Below, one piece after another: positions 48,673 to 58,284 of a stretch of 64,000 nucleotides of DNA. Origin of the DNA: an uncultured Oleiphilaceae bacterium (GTDB lineage: Bacteria > Pseudomonadota > Gammaproteobacteria > Pseudomonadales > Oleiphilaceae). Each line of letters starts with the position of its first letter. Positions within the stretch are counted from its first letter, which is position 1. The stretch lies in the NCBI GenBank assembly GCA_913060665.1, contig CAJXUY010000007.1, forward strand, positions 1 to 64,000. Reading direction: 5' to 3'. The notes beneath the pieces were generated by a model that saw only the letters and a list, made by a program, of their open reading frames with translations, was not told the DNA's origin and did not search any database. The translations under genes and the position numbers were made by a program.

Positions 48673-49601
48673 TAAATCTTCTCCACCTCTGGTTTTCCGA
48701 GCAAGCCAGTCGGACGGAATAATAAAATAAGTATCAACAACCCGAATGAGACTACGTCTTTGTATTCAGAACTGAAGTAGGCAGAAGTCATACTTTCTGT
48801 GACACCTAGCAGCAGCCCTCCGAGCATAGCGCCTGGAATGCTACCGATGCCGCCTAGTACGGCAGCCGTGAATGCTTTTAGACCGGCTATAAAACCAATA
48901 TAAGGATTAGTCACCCCGTAATATAAGCCTAACAGAAGCCCAGCAACGGCTGCTAATGCTGCCCCGATAACAAATGTGAGCGAAATGATTCTGTTGGTGT
49001 TGATACCTAGCAGGCCGGCCATCTTCATGTCTTCTGATACCGCTCGACAAGCACGCCCCATGCGAGACCTCGCAATGAATAGTGTGAGTCCGCCCATGGT
49101 GATAAACGTTGCGATAAAAATGAATAGTTGCATATACGATAAAGATGCCTGAAACCCTTCTGGAGGACCGAAGCTCCAACCGCCCTGTATTAGCGATGGC
49201 ATAGCAATATCTCGTGAGCCTTGGGCTATTCTCACATAGTTTTGTAGAAATATAGACATACCAATCGCCGAGATTAATGCGATCAATCGGTTACCACCTC
49301 TAACCGGCCGGTAGGCGATTCTTTCTATTGCCCATCCGTAAGTACTTGAGATAAACATTGAAACTGCGAGTGTAATAATAAGGATGAGTGGCAGGTATTC
49401 GATTCCGAGTAGCGGGATCAAACCGCTAATGGCGATAAATGATATATAGGTTCCGATCATGTAAATTTCGCCATGAGCAAAATTAATCATGCCGATAATG
49501 CCATACACCATGGTGTAACCTATTGCGATTAACGCATAGGTGCTACCTATAGTAAGGCCATTCAGCAATTGCTGAATGAAGTAGAGGGCTGTTTCTAACA
49601 T
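48672..49601 (-). CDS. livH: branched-chain amino-acid ABC transporter permease LivH
   Basis: A 309-residue permease with about eight hydrophobic helices. The N-terminus [20 protein letters not shown], then [19 protein letters not shown], is diagnostic, with [19 protein letters not shown] (EAA-like loop) and [20 protein letters not shown]. It starts the livHMGF block after a terminator that follows livJ. Confidence 0.97.
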   Translation of the reverse strand: MLETALYFIQQLLNGLTIGSTYALIAIGYTMVYGIIGMINFAHGEIYMIGTYISFIAISGLIPLLGIEYLPLILIITLAVSMFISSTYGWAIERIAYRPVRGGNRLIALISAIGMSIFLQNYVRIAQGSRDIAMPSLIQGGWSFGPPEGFQASLSYMQLFIFIATFITMGGLTLFIARSRMGRACRAVSEDMKMAGLLGINTNRIISLTFVIGAALAAVAGLLLGLYYGVTNPYIGFIAGLKAFTAAVLGGIGSIPGAMLGGLLLGVTESMTSAYFSSEYKDVVSFGLLILILLFRPTGLLGKPEVEKI

Positions 49602-49690
49602 TAATAGGCTCCAGTCTCTGTTAAACTATTCGGCGCTGTACACTGGGTAATTGCCACCCAAAACAACCTTGTTTTAAAGATGTCAATGAT

Positions 49691-49729
49691 ACAAAAAAAC
49701 ACCCTTCTTTTTACAAAAGAGGGTGTTTT
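49691..49729 (-). terminator. terminator/attenuator between livJ and livHMGF
   Basis: On the minus strand the stem AAAACACCC/GGGTGTTTT, extended by two further pairs, is followed by a run of T's. It probably lets the abundant binding protein be made in excess over the permease and ATPase subunits. Confidence 0.75.
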
Positions 49730-49749
49730 GTTTTTAGTACTTTAGGCGC

Positions 49750-50868
49750 TTACTCAGCGAGCGTTTTGCTGCCATCTGCATGCCATTGGTAAACGACAAA
49801 ATCAAAGTTCTTCAAATCACCTTTTTCGTCAAACTGAATATCTCCAGTGGGCGTTTTAAAGGTCATTTCGCGCATTGCTTTTTGCATCTTTTCTGTATCG
49901 GTTGAGTTTGTTTTCTTCATGGCATCAGTCATGATTTGTACTGCAGAGTATGCAGTTAAAACAAACGCGCCACTCGCGTCTTGGTCTTTTGCTTTAAAAG
50001 AGGCTACTAGATCAGCATTTTCAGGGCGTTGATCAAAGCTTGGTGGCAATGTTACTAATAATTGCTCAGAAGCAGGGCCGGCAATGGCGCTGAGATCTTT
50101 GTTGCCAACGCCTTCTGGGCCCATAAACTTAGCGGTAAATTTTTTCTCTGCTGATTGACGAAGAATCAAGCCTAACTCTGGGTGGTAACCACCGTAATAA
50201 ACAAAATCAACGCCTTCTTTTTGCATTTTTGCAATTAGAGAAGAGAAGTCTTTGTCGCCAGCGGTAATACCTTCATACATGACAACGTTAACGCCTTTGC
50301 TTTCAACTGTTTGCTTAACCGCGTTTGCAATACCTTCTCCGTATTGCTGCTTGTCGTGAATGATGGCCATTTTGGTAGGCTTTACTTTATCTGCTATATA
50401 GTTGCCTGCAGTAGGTCCCTGATGGCTGTCTAGGCCAATGGTACGAAATATCATTTGGTAGCCGCGAGCGGTAATATCAGGGCTAGTAGATGCTGCTGTT
50501 ACCATCATAATGCCTTCATCTTCATAAATATCTGAAGCGGGCTGGGTAGAGCTAGAACATAAGTGGCCTACAACATAGCGAACACCATCATTAACTATTT
50601 TGTTGGCTACTTGCACGGCTTGTTTTGGGTCGCAAGCATCATCGTAGATAACGCTTTCTAGCTGCATTCCATTAACACCGCCTGCTTCATTGATTTTGGC
50701 AATGGCCATTTGAGCGCCGATCATCTGCATGTCGCCGTATTGTGCAACAGGCCCTGTGACTGGCCCGGCAAGACCGATCTTTAAGGTTTCTGCTTGAGAT
50801 AGTGTTGCTGCCCCCATCATCATTAAAGACGCACTAAAACCCAGAAGCTTCTTGTTCACTTTTTTCAT
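49750..50868 (-). CDS. livJ: branched-chain amino-acid ABC transporter substrate-binding protein LivJ/BraC
   Basis: A 372-residue periplasmic binding protein. The signal peptide (LLGFSASLMMMGAATLSQA) is followed by ETLKIGLAGPVTGPVAQYGD, the standard N-terminus. VVGHLCSSSTQPASDIYEDE (substrate pocket Ser/Thr, disulphide Cys), YQMIFRTIGLDSHQGPTAGN and DFVYYGGYHPELG match the Leu/Ile/Val group. The ligand is probably Leu/Ile/Val, inferred from family. First gene of the operon; the BraC/LivJ symbols are equivalent here. Confidence 0.95.
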   Translation of the reverse strand: MKKVNKKLLGFSASLMMMGAATLSQAETLKIGLAGPVTGPVAQYGDMQMIGAQMAIAKINEAGGVNGMQLESVIYDDACDPKQAVQVANKIVNDGVRYVVGHLCSSSTQPASDIYEDEGIMMVTAASTSPDITARGYQMIFRTIGLDSHQGPTAGNYIADKVKPTKMAIIHDKQQYGEGIANAVKQTVESKGVNVVMYEGITAGDKDFSSLIAKMQKEGVDFVYYGGYHPELGLILRQSAEKKFTAKFMGPEGVGNKDLSAIAGPASEQLLVTLPPSFDQRPENADLVASFKAKDQDASGAFVLTAYSAVQIMTDAMKKTNSTDTEKMQKAMREMTFKTPTGDIQFDEKGDLKNFDFVVYQWHADGSKTLAE

Positions 50869-51239
50869 TATTAAGATCCTGATATTTCAAATGATTGTAT
50901 TTACAGGTGTGGACCACCCTGGTCGGTATTTCCGCTGATTAAACGTTCGGCCCCGACAAACTATATGAGTGCTTTATACTCTAGGGAGCCATTGGTCATC
51001 AATCTTACAAACATTGCAGATTGATGAAAAGCTCGAAAATTATAACGGTTATTTAAGCAAGCTTATGTCAGGTTCCTTATATTGCAAGTTGGATTGCTGA
51101 TGTACGCTGAATAATCTTTTTTTTCAATAGGTTAAGAAAAATTTTATTAAAACCTGTGTATATGATGCACATATAAATTAGCAGAGAATAAAGTTTAGTT
51201 GTGCTACGTGTTGCTTTGCGTTATTGATATCTAGAACCC
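50869..51239. other. liv promoter region
   Basis: About 370 bases upstream of livJ on the minus strand, AT-rich. I see no firm operator. It must hold the liv promoter. Confidence 0.4.
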
Positions 51240-51761
51240 TTATTGCTGTATATTAATTCTGTTTTCGGGGAGAGCCATCAAGTCAAATGCTTGTTTTACT
51301 TTTATCGAGTCGCTAGCGGAGTCTACTTTAAATATAATGTGTGATGATGTTGTGCGCTTACCTGATGAAAAAATGAGGTCAAAGGTCTGAACGTCTGCTT
51401 TTGCTGGAATGCTAATGCTTGCATTTCTTCTTTTTATACCTGTGCCTTGACGACGGATAGTGGCATTCTCGAGATCTAGTTCACTCATTTCAAAAAGCTT
51501 ATATTCATTCGAAAATTTGGCATGCACGAATTTGTTGAAGGTGGAGCTGTAAAAAACCTTTTCGCCATAGTTTAGCTTGTTGTTAACGTACTCCAAAGTC
51601 GATTGCCAGCTACCCTGAGTGTTCGTTTGTGAAGGGCTTAACCCCGACATTTCTGATTTTAATATATCGGCGGGATTATCGGGGTTGGTGTCGATAATAT
51701 TGACCGTTGAACAGCCGTATAGCGCGATTAGAGTCATTAGCGCTCCGAATATTAATTTCAT
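51240..51761 (-). CDS. hypothetical lipoprotein
   Basis: A 173-residue lipoprotein. The signal MKLIFGALMTLIALYGCSTV has lipobox LYGC. The mature region (residues about 50-165) is a mix of strands and short helices, including WQSTLEYVNNKLNYGEKVFY and TFDLIFSSGKRTTSSHIIFK. No family was recognised. The ribosome-binding site AAGGAT sits seven bases before the ATG. It is alone between the liv and hemerythrin units. Confidence 0.65.
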   Translation of the reverse strand: MKLIFGALMTLIALYGCSTVNIIDTNPDNPADILKSEMSGLSPSQTNTQGSWQSTLEYVNNKLNYGEKVFYSSTFNKFVHAKFSNEYKLFEMSELDLENATIRRQGTGIKRRNASISIPAKADVQTFDLIFSSGKRTTSSHIIFKVDSASDSIKVKQAFDLMALPENRINIQQ

Positions 51762-52212
51762 CTTTATATCCTTTTATAAATCATAGGGCATATTGCTAGC
51801 TAGAGATGTTGATACTTCTTACTATGCAAGGCTAATGCAATATCTTGCAATTTAAATAAACAACTATCTATAAGGTATCAAATGAACGGTGAAACTTATA
51901 TGAATAAAAGGCATAAAAAAAGGCACATAAGTTGCGAGAAACCTAGTGCCTAAAGCTCTTCTCAGATGACAAGTAAGAAATTAAGTAAATTCAATAAGCC
52001 TATTTTAGCGATCTAATGGTTGTATGAAATAGGTGATTATCCCTATATGGCATTTTAAGTGGCTCAGGGGGGGAATTTCTTTCTGAGTTGAGTTGATTTA
52101 AATCATTTAGATTTTGGCTGTAGTTTTCGATACTCATGCTCAACAAATTGAATTGTCAAAACTATATTTATCAAAACAACATTTACCAAAACATCAATGA
52201 GGCTTATCAGCC
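51762..52212. other. intergenic region with FNR-type box and minus-strand terminator-like hairpin
   Basis: About 450 bases. On the minus strand a GGCAC/GTGCC stem (51921-51951) followed by seven T's (51914-51920) looks like a terminator with no annotated gene upstream of it. The FNR box at 52093 lies near the right end. Confidence 0.5.
52093..52106 (+). promoter_or_regulatory. FNR/Anr/Dnr-type operator
   Basis: TTGATTTAAATCAT matches the consensus TTGAT-N4-ATCAA at nine of ten fixed positions. A site centred at -41.5 would put the -10 at 52129-52134, where GATACT (four of six consensus bases) lies. This is the class II activator layout, fitting the oxygen/NO-related genes downstream. Confidence 0.65.
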
Positions 52213-52650
52213 ATGTCTTCTATATCAGAACTAATGACCGACGATCATCGTGGTTGCGATGAGATTTATGCGAGTGCTGAAGAGGCTATCGCTGAAGGTA
52301 AATTCGACGAAGGGTTAAGTCTTTGGATGAACTTTTGCGCTAGGATTGAGCAGCACTTTACGCTTGAGGAACAGGCGCTCTTTCCTGCGTTTGAAGAAGT
52401 GACAGGTATGCAAGCGGGTCCAACACTGGTTATGCGTGGTGAACATTTGCAAATGCGTGAGATGTTTAAATCAATCACGTCTGCCATTGACGCAAAAGAT
52501 ACTGATGAGGCGCTAGGGCAATGCGAGTCGCTAATGATTTTCATGCAGCAGCACAACATGAAAGAAGAGCAGGTTTTGTACCCGATGCTCAATGACACTT
52601 TACCCAAGGAGGATACAGTGTACAAAATTAGTGAAGCATTGGTGGCATAA
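52213..52650 (+). CDS. hemerythrin-domain protein
   Basis: A 145-residue four-helix-bundle protein that should bind a non-heme di-iron centre. The spaced ligands are visible: DDHRG (H12), EQHFTLEEQ (H48, with E52/E53), RGEHLQ (H78) and QQHNMKEEQVLYPML (H114, E118). Such proteins sense or buffer oxygen, NO or iron, or repair iron-sulphur clusters; the exact role is not readable. It is the first gene of a likely three-gene operon with DUF2249 and a subunit-I-like membrane protein, behind the FNR box. Confidence 0.9.
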   Translation: MSSISELMTDDHRGCDEIYASAEEAIAEGKFDEGLSLWMNFCARIEQHFTLEEQALFPAFEEVTGMQAGPTLVMRGEHLQMREMFKSITSAIDAKDTDEALGQCESLMIFMQQHNMKEEQVLYPMLNDTLPKEDTVYKISEALVA

Positions 52651-52659
52651 GATTAGTTT

Positions 52660-52926
52660 ATGGATGGGTGTAGAGTGAAGATTATTGATTTGGATGTGAG
52701 TGATCTGGAACCTCCTGAACCCTATAGCCTCGCGGTACAGTGTCTTGCTACGCTGCCTGACGATGTCGTACTTAATATGATGCACCGCCAAGAACCTTTT
52801 CCGCTATATCAAACAGCGGATGAAATGGGCTTTTTACACCAAACAATTTATCCTGCTGACGGTGTTATACACATCTATTTTTGGCACAAAAGTAACCGCG
52901 CAGCGGCAAACCAATTTTCTAAGTAA
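52660..52926 (+). CDS. DUF2249 domain protein
   Basis: An 88-residue small protein. LDVSDLEPPEPYSLAVQCLA and LPDDVVLNMMHRQEPFPLYQ are the DUF2249 signature. The fold resembles TusA/SirA-like sulphur carriers, but the Cys is not at the usual position here. DUF2249 genes are commonly found beside hemerythrin, NO-reductase or nitrite-reductase genes under anaerobic control. Starts nine bases after the hemerythrin gene; the start could be ATG at 52660 or GTG at 52675. Confidence 0.88.
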   Translation: MDGCRVKIIDLDVSDLEPPEPYSLAVQCLATLPDDVVLNMMHRQEPFPLYQTADEMGFLHQTIYPADGVIHIYFWHKSNRAAANQFSK

Positions 52927-52929
52927 ACG

Positions 52930-54288
52930 ATGTGTGATTGGCCCCCTATGAATCGCGATACCCCACTAAATTTTGATTTTGTACCGTACTGGACAATACC
53001 TTTCCGTTTTTTTCTAACCGCTCCGTTATTTGCCCTGATTGCGGGTATGGCATTGAGTGTTTTGGGAGGGATGTTGCTGTTTGGTAGTGACACAGCTCTA
53101 TGGCAGAGTCGGTGGTTTAAAGAGGTGATACTCACGCTTCATTTAGTCACTATTGGTACGGTTACGATGGTGATGGTGGGTGCATTGTTTCAAGTTACAT
53201 CTGTTGTAGGTGGGTGTTTACTCCCTGGTGGTAAGGTTGTACCTGCATCGGTATATGGTTGCCTGACCTTGGGGGTGATGCTGTTTTCGATTGCAATGTT
53301 GAATGATATTGCGTGGTTGTTTGCGGCTGCTGCATGTTTGCTCGTACTGGGGCTGATGATATTAGCCGTGTGTGGGTTGTTGGCAGTGAGTCGTGCTCAT
53401 CGCAGTTCGCCGACATTAATGGCGATGCGGTTATCGCTTATCTCATTGTTAGTGATGATTGCGGTGGGGGGGGGCTTGCTACTAATGCACGGTTATCCCG
53501 AGATCGTCGGCTTTGATCGTAGGTGGACTGATTTTCATTTGCTATGGGGTCTGGCCGGCTGGGTTGGTTTATTAATAATGGGGGTAAGCTTTCAAGTCAT
53601 CCCAATGTTTCATGTAACGCCCTCGTTTAACTTGAATTTTCAGCGGTGGACACCTGTTGTCACGTTTTTAACCCTTGTCGCCGCGAGTGTAATTGATTTC
53701 TTTTATGCTGGGGGCGCTGTTTCGTCTGCCGCAAAGGGCTTATTGTTAGCGTGTTTTGGTGTATATGGCATACAGGTGTGGAGGCTTTTAAATAAGCGAA
53801 AACGAAAGATTGAAGATGTAACGGTGATGCTCTGGAAAACGGCTATTAGTTCGCTAATGGGATTTATGGTTATTCAAGTGGTTCTTGAATGTGGGTGGTT
53901 CGGCATCGTTAATGAGAAGGCATGGCTTTTGAATGGTGTCTTATTGGTATTTGGCGTTATTGTGTCTGTTCTCGGAGGGATGTTGCAGAAAATAATACCC
54001 TTTCTTTCGTACCTTCATATGCAGCGTTTTTGTGCTGGTAACTTTGAAGCAATTAAGTCATTGCCGCACATGAGGGCTATCTTGCAGATTAAGCATTCGA
54101 GATACTTTTATCGATTACACCTGAGCAGTTTGTTGTTTTTGATGCTGATGATTCTAGTGCCTGAAGTAACGCTGGTAGCAGGTTTATCTCTTTGTCTTGA
54201 GTTTTCGTTGTTATTTTATATGACTGCAAGAGTTGCTGTCATGGTATGGAAAGCAGAACGTAATAGCTTAGTAGTTAACGTCCCATGA
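52930..54288 (+). CDS. polytopic membrane protein, heme-copper oxidase subunit I-like
   Basis: A 452-residue membrane protein with about 12 hydrophobic helices. Conserved positions resemble a degenerate subunit I: TLHLVTIGTVTMVMVGALFQ (H71), DFHLLWGLAGWVGLLIMGVS (H203), FQVIPMFHVTP (H228) and IPFLSYLHMQ. Family members lie beside DUF2249/hemerythrin genes in other proteobacteria, from memory, and none is characterised to my knowledge. Loss of several canonical heme ligands makes a catalytic oxidase or NO reductase unlikely; a heme-, NO- or metal-related role is inferred. Starts 3 bases after DUF2249; its end overlaps the convergent gene by 14 bases. Confidence 0.8.
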   Translation: MCDWPPMNRDTPLNFDFVPYWTIPFRFFLTAPLFALIAGMALSVLGGMLLFGSDTALWQSRWFKEVILTLHLVTIGTVTMVMVGALFQVTSVVGGCLLPGGKVVPASVYGCLTLGVMLFSIAMLNDIAWLFAAAACLLVLGLMILAVCGLLAVSRAHRSSPTLMAMRLSLISLLVMIAVGGGLLLMHGYPEIVGFDRRWTDFHLLWGLAGWVGLLIMGVSFQVIPMFHVTPSFNLNFQRWTPVVTFLTLVAASVIDFFYAGGAVSSAAKGLLLACFGVYGIQVWRLLNKRKRKIEDVTVMLWKTAISSLMGFMVIQVVLECGWFGIVNEKAWLLNGVLLVFGVIVSVLGGMLQKIIPFLSYLHMQRFCAGNFEAIKSLPHMRAILQIKHSRYFYRLHLSSLLFLMLMILVPEVTLVAGLSLCLEFSLLFYMTARVAVMVWKAERNSLVVNVP

Positions 54289-54808
54289 TAGACACTGCTC
54301 CGTTAACCTGAAGATTTCCAAATGTGTAGTCCCCTCTGAAGGGGGGGCTTGCAGAATGCCCCGCCTGTTCGATCTGAACTCGCTGAATTTGAACATCTTG
54401 ATTGATGGAAAGCACGTTATCGTTGTATGAGGAACTGTTTAGGTTGGCTTTTTCATCATAATAAAGCGTAGCAGTGTTATTTTGTCCGTTGGTACGTTCA
54501 CTAATTTTAAATGTAGAAACACTATCTTGTGGGTTTATGGCAGAAGGGGTTAATGATGTATTGTTTCGAGACTCTAATGCTTGGTCAACTTCAATATAGT
54601 TAGCTGAGATCGATGCTTGTTTTTGGGGGGCGGGTTTGTTGGTTGTATCGCCTGATGCAGATGAGCCCATAATGTTAAGTACATTGCCACTTACTGCAGA
54701 TACATTACCTAGGTCGGACTCGCTCATTGGTTCGGCACTTTGAACTGCGGTGCTTAGCATGATGCTTACCAATGCAGCACTGAAAATAATCGTGTTAACT
54801 TTATACAT
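54275..54808 (-). CDS. hypothetical exported protein
   Basis: A 177-residue exported protein. The start at 54808 gives a signal peptide (MYKVNTIIFSAALVSIMLST, cleavage near VQSAEP); a GTG five codons earlier (54823) is possible. Just after the cleavage site comes MSESDLGNVSAVSG, similar to a short N-terminal motif of exported repeat-rich surface proteins. The rest is Ser/Asn/Thr-rich, with TFKISERTNGQNNTATLYYD and SYNDNVLSINQDVQIQRVQI. No domain recognised. Convergent with the membrane protein, overlapping it by 14 bases. Confidence 0.55.
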   Translation of the reverse strand: MYKVNTIIFSAALVSIMLSTAVQSAEPMSESDLGNVSAVSGNVLNIMGSSASGDTTNKPAPQKQASISANYIEVDQALESRNNTSLTPSAINPQDSVSTFKISERTNGQNNTATLYYDEKANLNSSSYNDNVLSINQDVQIQRVQIEQAGHSASPPFRGDYTFGNLQVNGAVSIMGR

Positions 54809-55592
54809 GTTTATGCCACTCACTCTTGATTGGTCTTAGCAGCCAATACAGACGACCACAATAAACGCTCTTTAGTGAACGTAAACGAACTTATTGCATG
54901 TTGAGGAACTATATTAACAGCTCAGGCTGACTTATAGAATGCAGGGATTGTTAAATGTGAGCAGGTGTGGATTATTGTTTACTCACAAGCTAGCGTTTGC
55001 TGGATATTAAAGACTCTCGACGCGCCTGATATTTTGTATTATAACGGAGTTGGTTTAACTAAAAGAGGTTAGTCGAAAACACCACAAACGTGCTGACTCT
55101 AATCAAAACGGTATGCAACTCTCAGTGGCGTAATCCGTTTAATTAAATAATCTCCCCAAGTTGTTTATTTCATTAAGCAAAAAATAGGAATCGGCCTACA
55201 ATATATGAATAACGAACACTTATTAACGGTTTATTTTCAGTAATTCGGCGATAACCATACATAAAACATGTTTAAAAATGTTGGTTAATCTAAACCGTGG
55301 GCGCATTATAAATAAAGAAAAGCACGGAATGTTAGCGTGAGCCAATCATAAAAATAATAGGCTCGTAATAGATAACCTGGCCAGATCTGACAGGTTGCCA
55401 AGGGACAAACAGTAATAGTGGGCGAGTCAGCAATTCTATTGGTTGTGATGGGGCATACGTGAGTACGCCGGATTACAGCATGGTTTTGACTACTCATTGC
55501 ATTTTAGCGTGTTAGACGTACTCGACATTTATTGACTATGGGCGCGTCATACACAACCGTAATTACGTTATGAGATCCAGTAGGAGTAAGTG
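54809..55592. other. long intergenic region upstream of aceE
   Basis: About 780 bases with no gene I can support. It must contain the aceE promoter. I searched for a PdhR-type operator and found no convincing match. A short minus-strand frame (55306-55497) has no support. Confidence 0.5.
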
Positions 55593-58253
55593 ATGCACGA
55601 GGATTCAGATCCGATTGAAACCCGGGAATGGTTAGAATCACTAGAATCGGTGATCGACAACGAGGGGGTTGATCGGGCCCACTATTTATTAACACGTCTT
55701 TCCGAACGAGCTACACGAGATGGCGCCCAGTTGCCATACTCCATCACCACCCCCTTTAGAAACACCATACCACCGACTAAAGAAGCACGGATGCCTGGCG
55801 ACTTGTTTATGGAACGCCGAATTCGGTCACTGATTCGTTGGAATGCGCTAGCGATGGTTCTACGCGCTAATCAACGACCCGGAGAATTAGGCGGTCACAT
55901 TTCTACCTTCTCTTCTATTGCTACGATGTATGATGTGGGCTTTAACTACTTCTTTAACGCTGGTAATGAGTCTCGTGATTCTGATTTGATTTATATTCAA
56001 GGCCATTCTGCGCCTGGTATTTATGCCCGCTCGTTTCTAGAAGGGCGGATCTCTGATGAGCAGATGGATAACTACCGCAACGAAGTCGATGGCAACGGGT
56101 TGTCGTCATACCCGCACCCTTGGTTGATGCCTGACTACTGGCAGTTCCCAACCGTATCGATGGGGTTAGGTCCGCTACAAGCGATCTATCAAGCCCACAC
56201 CATGAAGTATATGCACAACCGTGAATTGGTCGATAACTCAGACCGAAAGGTCTGGTGCTTTATCGGCGATGGTGAGACTGATGAGCCAGAATCACTAGGT
56301 GCCATATCACTGGCAGGCCGAGAAAAGCTAGATAACCTGATTTTTGTCGTGAACTGCAACCTGCAGCGTTTGGATGGCCCGGTTAGGGGGAATGGTAAAA
56401 TTATCCAGGAGCTTGAAGGTGTATTTCGTGGTGCAGGCTGGAATGTTATCAAAGTGGTTTGGGGGCGGCACTGGGATACCCTGTTTGACAATGACACCAA
56501 TGGGGCGATGCAAAAAGTCATGGATGAGTGTGTCGATGGCGACTTACAAAACTTTAAAGGCAATGGCGCGGCTTATACCCGTAAGCATTTTTTCGGCAGA
56601 TCGCCTGAGTTGTCAAAACTGGCAGAGAGTTTAACGGATGAAGATATTGCTCAGCTAAACCGAGGCGGGCACGACCCCTATAAAGTGTATGCGGCTTATC
56701 ATGAAGCGGTTAAAACCAAGGGGCAGCCGACTGTGATTCTGACTCATACCATTAAAGGGTACGGCTTTGGAAAAGCAGGCGAAGCACAGAACGCAACACA
56801 TTCGTTGAAAAAACTGGATATGGATACGCTCAAATCATTCCGAGACCACTTCGGTATTCCATTGAATGATGAAGAGTTGAAAGACATTCCTTATTATCGA
56901 CCCCCTGCGGATAGTCCGGAAATGCTCTATATGCGTAAGCGCCGAGAGAATCTAGGGGGGTTTTACCCGAAAAGGCGAAAAGACAGCCGGCCATTAACGA
57001 TCCCAAGCCTCGACGTATTTGAAGCGCAGTTGAAAGGGTCTAACGGTCGAGAAATATCGACTACGATGGCGTTCGTGCGTATCCTTTCAACCTTAACCAA
57101 AGATAAGCGTATTGGTAAACGGATTGTACCGATCGTACCCGATGAAGCGCGTACCTTTGGTATGGAGGGAATGTTCCGGCAGTTGGGGATTTATACCTCT
57201 GAAGGTCAGAAGTATATACCCCATGATCGCGAGCAGATGATGTATTATCGCGAAGACGCCAATGGGCAAATACTAGAAGAGGGTATTAATGAAGCAGGTG
57301 CCATGGCGGCTTGGGCTGCCTGTGCAACGGCATATAGTACCAGTGACTTTCCTCTTATTCCGTTCTACACATTTTATTCGATGTTTGGTTTTCAGCGTGT
57401 AGGTGACCTTTGTTGGGCTGCTGGTGATATGCGTGCTCGAGGCTTTTTGATGGGAGGCACGGCAGGTCGAACCACACTCAATGGAGAAGGGTTGCAGCAC
57501 CAAGATGGCCATAGTCATATTTTGGCCGGCACGGTGCCAAACTGTGTGGCGTATGACCCTGCGTATGCTCACGAACTGGCAGTGGTGATTCAGGATGGCA
57601 TGAGAAGAATGTACGCAGAGAATGAAAGCGTTTATTACTACATCACCATTATGAACGAAAACTACGAACAACCACCCATGCCAGGGGGGGCCGAAGAAGG
57701 CATTATAAAAGGCATGTACCTGCTGGAAGGTGTTAAGGCTAAAGGTAGGGGTAAAAAAGCACATGTCCAGTTATTAGGTAGTGGCACGATTTTGAATGAG
57801 GTGAGAGCGGCAGCGCAATTGCTGGCAGAAGACTTTGGTGTCGGCTCTGACATATGGAGTGTGACCAGCTTTAACGAGCTCGCACGAGATGGCCAGCATA
57901 TTCGTAGATGGAACATGCTGCACCCCGAAGAGAAGGAAAAAGAGTGCTATGTCACGGCTTGCCTTAAAGATCAAAAAGGCCCGGTGATTGCGTCTAGCGA
58001 CTATATCAAACTATACGGCGAGCAAATTAGGGCGATGGTGCCGACTGACTATACGGTATTGGGTACGGATGGCTTTGGTCGCAGTGATACTAGAGAAAAA
58101 CTACGGCACTTCTTTGAAGTTGACCGATACTTTGTAGTGGTGGCAGCCTTGCAAGCGCTGTCGAAGCGCGGTGATATTGATCAGACGCTTGTGATTGAGG
58201 CGATGAGAAAATATAACATCGACCGAAACGTGCCAAACCCAATCACCCGCTAA
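55593..58253 (+). CDS. aceE: pyruvate dehydrogenase E1 component (homodimeric type)
   Basis: An 886-residue thiamine-diphosphate enzyme that decarboxylates pyruvate and passes the acetyl group to E2. SDPIETREWLESLESVIDNE is the E2-contacting N-terminus. The ThDP motif is FIGDGETDEPESLGAISLAG, then FVVNCNLQRLDGPVRGNGKI. Substrate-region stretches AFVRILSTLTKDKRIGKRIV, EARTFGMEGMFRQLGI and LMGGTAGRTTLNGEGLQHQD are intact. ATG at 55593 follows AGGAG; the adjacent GTG is less likely. Followed by aceF with 31 bases between; lpd is not in the window, as is normal in pseudomonads. Confidence 0.98.
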   Translation: MHEDSDPIETREWLESLESVIDNEGVDRAHYLLTRLSERATRDGAQLPYSITTPFRNTIPPTKEARMPGDLFMERRIRSLIRWNALAMVLRANQRPGELGGHISTFSSIATMYDVGFNYFFNAGNESRDSDLIYIQGHSAPGIYARSFLEGRISDEQMDNYRNEVDGNGLSSYPHPWLMPDYWQFPTVSMGLGPLQAIYQAHTMKYMHNRELVDNSDRKVWCFIGDGETDEPESLGAISLAGREKLDNLIFVVNCNLQRLDGPVRGNGKIIQELEGVFRGAGWNVIKVVWGRHWDTLFDNDTNGAMQKVMDECVDGDLQNFKGNGAAYTRKHFFGRSPELSKLAESLTDEDIAQLNRGGHDPYKVYAAYHEAVKTKGQPTVILTHTIKGYGFGKAGEAQNATHSLKKLDMDTLKSFRDHFGIPLNDEELKDIPYYRPPADSPEMLYMRKRRENLGGFYPKRRKDSRPLTIPSLDVFEAQLKGSNGREISTTMAFVRILSTLTKDKRIGKRIVPIVPDEARTFGMEGMFRQLGIYTSEGQKYIPHDREQMMYYREDANGQILEEGINEAGAMAAWAACATAYSTSDFPLIPFYTFYSMFGFQRVGDLCWAAGDMRARGFLMGGTAGRTTLNGEGLQHQDGHSHILAGTVPNCVAYDPAYAHELAVVIQDGMRRMYAENESVYYYITIMNENYEQPPMPGGAEEGIIKGMYLLEGVKAKGRGKKAHVQLLGSGTILNEVRAAAQLLAEDFGVGSDIWSVTSFNELARDGQHIRRWNMLHPEEKEKECYVTACLKDQKGPVIASSDYIKLYGEQIRAMVPTDYTVLGTDGFGRSDTREKLRHFFEVDRYFVVVAALQALSKRGDIDQTLVIEAMRKYNIDRNVPNPITR

Positions 58254-58284
58254 TGAGTACTGACCCTATATTGAGGAGCTTGAG

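Noticed and set aside
55306-55497. A short minus-strand frame upstream of aceE
   Set aside because: No ribosome-binding site, and an amino-acid mix typical of chance frames.
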